From contig JAEOSA010000061.1 of NCBI GenBank assembly GCA_016840595.1, positions 1-9,796 of the forward strand: DNA of 9,796 nucleotides, written 5' to 3'. The translations under genes were made by a program, and so were the position numbers. A model generated the notes under the pieces. It had not been told where the DNA came from. It did not search any database and worked only from the letters and a program-made list of their open reading frames with translations. Below are positions 6,898 to 9,796 of the stretch, piece after piece. Within the stretch, counting starts at the first letter, position 1, and each line of letters starts with the position of its first letter. The DNA comes from Candidatus Hermodarchaeota archaeon. Lineage in GTDB: Archaea > Asgardarchaeota > Hermodarchaeia > Hermodarchaeales > Hermodarchaeaceae.

Positions 6898-7063
6898 AAG
6901 CTTGTCGTCAAAGAGGCTGCGAAGTTATCCCACTTCTTGTGATGAGGAAATCATCTGACGTGCTTCATTAGAATCTCTCTCAAAATTCTTCTTTGTATTA
7001 ATAATGAAGTGTTAAATCAGAGTAATTATCCGCTGGGTAGTAGTTGCGAATTTTTCCAAAAAA
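6898..7063. promoter_or_regulatory. AT-rich divergent intergenic region with a TATTAATA palindrome
   Basis: This stretch separates the leftward vWA gene from the rightward small ORF and secreted-protein gene. It holds a perfect 8-bp palindrome TATTAATA at 6996-7003 that could act as a TATA element in either direction, about 100 bp from the vWA start and 60 bp from the small ORF. A short hairpin GATGA-GGAAA-TCATC lies at 6941-6955, in what would be the vWA 5' leader. An in-frame leftward ATG at 6952-6954 is closed by TAA at 6925-6927. No BRE-like purine run was found beside the palindrome, so promoter assignment is weak. Confidence 0.3.
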
Positions 7064-7216
7064 ATGGATGGAATGGAATTTTCTTCCAAAGACTGCATGA
7101 GTCCACAAGAGCGTATTTACTTGCGATATCTTCAAGGCACCCAGAAGCTTCCTTTCCTGGCAACCAATGTTTTTAGCTACGGCTTTTTGATTCTAGAGAA
7201 GCAACGCATCCTTTAG
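7064..7216 (+). CDS. Possible 50-residue small protein
   Basis: An ATG-initiated frame of 50 codons ends with TAG just 14 nt before the ATG of the large secreted protein. The product begins MDGMEFSSKDCMSPQERIY and ends ILEKQRIL. It mixes a charged N-terminal half with a more hydrophobic C-terminal stretch (PFLATNVFSYGFLIL), too short for a confident membrane helix. No family is recognised. The frame stays open back to 7016 but offers no earlier ATG or GTG, and no Shine-Dalgarno site precedes 7064; an A-run does instead. The tight spacing to the next gene resembles an operon leader gene, but an ORF of this length can arise by chance. It may also be a remnant of a longer gene. Confidence 0.3.
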   Translation: MDGMEFSSKDCMSPQERIYLRYLQGTQKLPFLATNVFSYGFLILEKQRIL

Positions 7217-7230
7217 CGGGGATTCGAGCT

Positions 7231-9796
7231 ATGAAACGAATTTGGAGTATACTTGCTATTTGCCTACTTTTCACCATTAGTGTAACGATTATACCTACAG
7301 TAACTCTTGCTCAGCATGGTCCACAATCAACCGATCCGTTCATTTTTGTGGACTGGCAGCGGAATCAGTTTTCCGATACAAGTACATGGGATAGTACGAA
7401 CACGGAATGGTTGTTTGGGGAAACACTCCAACTGATCATTACTTACGAAAATGACACAGACATCGCAGTGAATGAGTATCAAGCCGATCGGGGTGATCTC
7501 ATGAAATTCACTCTGATTGTTCCGAAAGCGTTCTTTGAACAAGGGGACACGGAGTTAGAGATGGCGACGATTGGCCTCGACATGTGTAATGAAACTCATT
7601 CTGCTGGCATCTGGATGGATTATTTCGCAAAGACAGGTGACTGGAATGTATTCAGTGCTCTTCATGACATGATGCCCAGCGACCCACGAGACCCCGTGGA
7701 ATTCTTTACTTTTCAGGGTGGATTCACCACTGAAGACTCGACCATGCTTAACATCACCTTTACTGGGTTTTTCAACGCGTTCGCACCTATAGGTGTGTAT
7801 CATAGCTATACTCATGCTATGGACGACGAGAACAACTTCATCTATCCTAGTTGGTTCAATCTAGGCTACACTGGCGATATGCCCATGCCCCCCATTGCTC
7901 TTGAATGTGAACTGGACTTCCACCATGGTTTCATGCCAATGCCCGAATACGAATTACGACTATTGAACGGGACAACTTTAACGCCCATTCAGTACGCTGA
8001 AGCTGGAGATCCCCTCATTGTCGAACTGACTATGACTGAACCAGTCGGTTATGCCGGTTTCTCCTTTGACTGGATTATTGATGGAGGCTGGCAACAAGAA
8101 TACGTTATTCGGATGAACGTCTCATATCCTGAAGATTATTCGGACTTTAACACGGCTTGGTACGAGTATGAAGCGTGGCTTCATCCTTGTCTTGGCTTCT
8201 CCTATAATGCAACAACAGATGTTGCTGAAGCCTTTGCGTTTTACAAGTATGAATCCTACGTCTGGGATGATTACGGTAATGGAATGGGTAACTGGATGTA
8301 TCAACCAGAGATGCTCATCAATACCTCTATCCTTACTGATTTCATCGTCTTTGATCCTTTAAGCGGTGATATCGATCCACAAACTATTCACTGGAAGTTC
8401 TCGTTAACCGAGACTGTCCTTAACCACGGTAACGATAATTACGGTGGATTCTTCCATGTTTGGGCTGGACAGCCCCGGGAGCATGGCACTTCCACAATTG
8501 ATGGAAAACGAGCCGAGCCCAGCATGAGCTTCTGTGAGACAGATGGTTTTCGATTTGGATACAATGACTTCCTAGCCAATGGCTTCATTCGCGACGCCCT
8601 TACCGGAGAAATCCGAACACAAGCAGATCCCCTTGAGCACCTCAACATTTCCATGGATGTACATGCATCCTCTGAACTCTTTGAACACTTCAGTGATCCA
8701 GACAATTCTACTGGACAATGGGAACGTGAAGAACTCACATTAGAGACTATAACCCTCTGGATTGGCGGAAATGCTTGGGGATGGAATGACACGCATAATT
8801 GGAACGCCTATGCAAGCATCGATCTTCTCATTGATGCTGAAACCTTGACAGTGATTGACCAATACTGTAGCATTGTCAACGAAACCTGGTTTAGCATGGA
8901 CGGTTTAATGGTAAGTCGGGTTGAAACGAACACAACAGTTGGTCTCTCAAATCTTATTCAGGTGTTTGGCGTTGAACTTGACATTACGGAACAGTTGACG
9001 AAGTTTAACGTAGAAATGAAATTCCTCAATGGAGCACCTCATGGCGACTACTGGTTTGAGTTCCAAGCACAACAAAACCGCACTATCTACTGGAATACGA
9101 CTGGTACCTGGGAACCTCAATGGTGGTACATGGAGTTCCTCTACTTTGGTGGACGAACTCAATGGACTCCCTCTTGGTTCACTCTAGGCAATACCTGGTC
9201 TTATATTCCTGAGTTATGGGCGGTTACTGAAGACGGTGCACTCGATTTAGACGGCGACCTCGAAACTATCGCTGACCAGTACTATGTAAAGCGGGTTTAC
9301 AACTGGCACGACGACCATGAATGGACGGATGATTCACTCTTCGTCCATATCACCTTTGATCCAACACCCATGTTTGAACATCAAGGCGACGAGTTCATGT
9401 CCTCCAGCTGGATGGGCTTACACACTGACCGAGTAACTTACCAGTGGAACGAATCTTTCTACTGGTATCACAGCAATGACTTATCTCTCGTCAGTGCACC
9501 CGAAATGGCATCGATCATCGATACCGTCTGGCTGAATATGACTGAACAAATCCCAGCCCCTGGATACCATGGCATAGCCTGGATGACCCTCAACCGAACC
9601 TGGAATGATATCCAAGCCGAATGGTGGTGGCTCGATGATAACACCTGGGAATTTTCCTGGTTCGGCTTTGACACCACCCAAGGCTTTGTACTCGCCTTTG
9701 ATGACAACTCAACAACCCATGCAAACTTCCACACTGCCTTCTCTGGCCTCCTCCTGTTTACAGATAACCAGACACTTGGAGGCAACGGAGTTCCCG
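7231..9796 (+). CDS. Large Trp-rich secreted protein, N-terminal part (partial)
   Basis: This frame runs from ATG at 7231 to the window edge with no stop, giving at least 855 residues of an incomplete protein. It starts with a Sec signal peptide: MKR, a hydrophobic core to about residue 23, and a likely signal-peptidase site after TLA at 25-27. The mature part is acidic, poor in Lys (about 10), extremely rich in Trp (43, about 5%) and in Tyr/Phe, and looks beta-rich. Nineteen N-x-S/T sequons, from Asn74 to Asn846, suggest archaeal N-glycosylation. Five cysteines (119, 226, 320, 435, 546) are widely spaced. No enzyme motif or named domain is recognised; a surface or S-layer-associated, carbohydrate-binding or adhesin role is speculation. 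A C-terminal membrane anchor may lie outside the window. The start is supported by the signal peptide, an in-frame TAG at 7174 with no start between, and a weak GGGGAT seven nt upstream. Confidence 0.85.
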   Translation, partial: MKRIWSILAICLLFTISVTIIPTVTLAQHGPQSTDPFIFVDWQRNQFSDTSTWDSTNTEWLFGETLQLIITYENDTDIAVNEYQADRGDLMKFTLIVPKAFFEQGDTELEMATIGLDMCNETHSAGIWMDYFAKTGDWNVFSALHDMMPSDPRDPVEFFTFQGGFTTEDSTMLNITFTGFFNAFAPIGVYHSYTHAMDDENNFIYPSWFNLGYTGDMPMPPIALECELDFHHGFMPMPEYELRLLNGTTLTPIQYAEAGDPLIVELTMTEPVGYAGFSFDWIIDGGWQQEYVIRMNVSYPEDYSDFNTAWYEYEAWLHPCLGFSYNATTDVAEAFAFYKYESYVWDDYGNGMGNWMYQPEMLINTSILTDFIVFDPLSGDIDPQTIHWKFSLTETVLNHGNDNYGGFFHVWAGQPREHGTSTIDGKRAEPSMSFCETDGFRFGYNDFLANGFIRDALTGEIRTQADPLEHLNISMDVHASSELFEHFSDPDNSTGQWEREELTLETITLWIGGNAWGWNDTHNWNAYASIDLLIDAETLTVIDQYCSIVNETWFSMDGLMVSRVETNTTVGLSNLIQVFGVELDITEQLTKFNVEMKFLNGAPHGDYWFEFQAQQNRTIYWNTTGTWEPQWWYMEFLYFGGRTQWTPSWFTLGNTWSYIPELWAVTEDGALDLDGDLETIADQYYVKRVYNWHDDHEWTDDSLFVHITFDPTPMFEHQGDEFMSSSWMGLHTDRVTYQWNESFYWYHSNDLSLVSAPEMASIIDTVWLNMTEQIPAPGYHGIAWMTLNRTWNDIQAEWWWLDDNTWEFSWFGFDTTQGFVLAFDDNSTTHANFHTAFSGLLLFTDNQTLGGNGVP

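Noticed and set aside
6941..6955. GATGA-GGAAA-TCATC inverted repeat
   Set aside because: A 5-bp stem with a 5-nt loop is expected by chance in AT-rich intergenic DNA, and nothing nearby ties it to a regulatory class.
7252..7263. Lipobox-like LAIC in the signal peptide of the secreted protein
   Set aside because: The Cys is at residue 11, inside the hydrophobic core and too close to the N-terminus. The TLA site at 25-27 is a better signal-peptidase I site.
8439..9785. Open frames of 117 and 105 codons on the minus strand opposite the secreted protein
   Set aside because: The plus-strand frame is open for 855 codons with a signal peptide and regular sequons. The antisense frames are Ser/Arg/Pro-rich shadow translations.
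1..9796. Search for tRNA, rRNA, CRISPR repeats, transposases and long direct or inverted repeats
   Set aside because: None was recognised by eye. Nearly all of the window is occupied by the coding genes, and no repeated unit longer than short dyads was found.

Overview
The window looks like chromosomal DNA of an archaeon of moderate GC. The evidence is archaeal-style signals: short GAGGT/GAGGAG ribosome-binding sites, an oligo-T terminator, a TTTATAAA box next to a start codon, GTG and possible TTG starts, and a Sec-exported protein with many N-x-S/T sequons. The gene mix (OPT transporter, C_GCAxxG_C_C redox protein, MCAD-like acyl-CoA dehydrogenase, zinc-ribbon/vWA protein, very Trp-rich secreted protein) would suit an Asgard archaeon such as Thorarchaeia. 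That lineage is inference: no rRNA or marker gene is present.

Layout. Positions 27-2619 (minus) hold a probable two-gene operon: an OPT-family multi-spanning transporter followed, after a 37-bp gap, by a small four-cysteine putative redox protein. A 266-bp intergenic region with several short dyads separates it from a divergent acyl-CoA dehydrogenase (2907-4082, plus). That gene converges, with only 19 bp between stop codons, on an alpha/alpha-toroid (terpenoid-cyclase-fold) protein of unknown function (4102-5160, minus). Upstream of it on the same strand is a zinc-ribbon/vWA protein (5233-6897, minus). The 72 bp between the two contain a hairpin plus T-run terminator that runs directly into a TATA-like box. 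Next is a 333-bp divergent intergenic region holding a possible 50-codon small ORF (7064-7216, plus). Last is the start of a large secreted protein (7231 to the window edge, plus), open for 855 codons without a stop.

How the genes might work together. The transporter and redox protein are plausibly co-transcribed and may share a peptide or metal-chelate uptake role. The dehydrogenase points to fatty-acid or branched-chain acyl-CoA oxidation, but no electron-transfer flavoprotein or other beta-oxidation gene is nearby. The vWA protein is presumably an intracellular metal-dependent adhesion or scaffold protein. The secreted protein is a heavily sequon-decorated surface or extracellular protein of unknown function. 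No tRNA, rRNA, CRISPR array, transposase or attachment site was seen. The best leads are the zinc-ribbon/vWA/beta/helical protein, whose domain order resembles the COPII Sec23/24 core, the Trp-rich secreted protein, and the fused terminator/TATA element.
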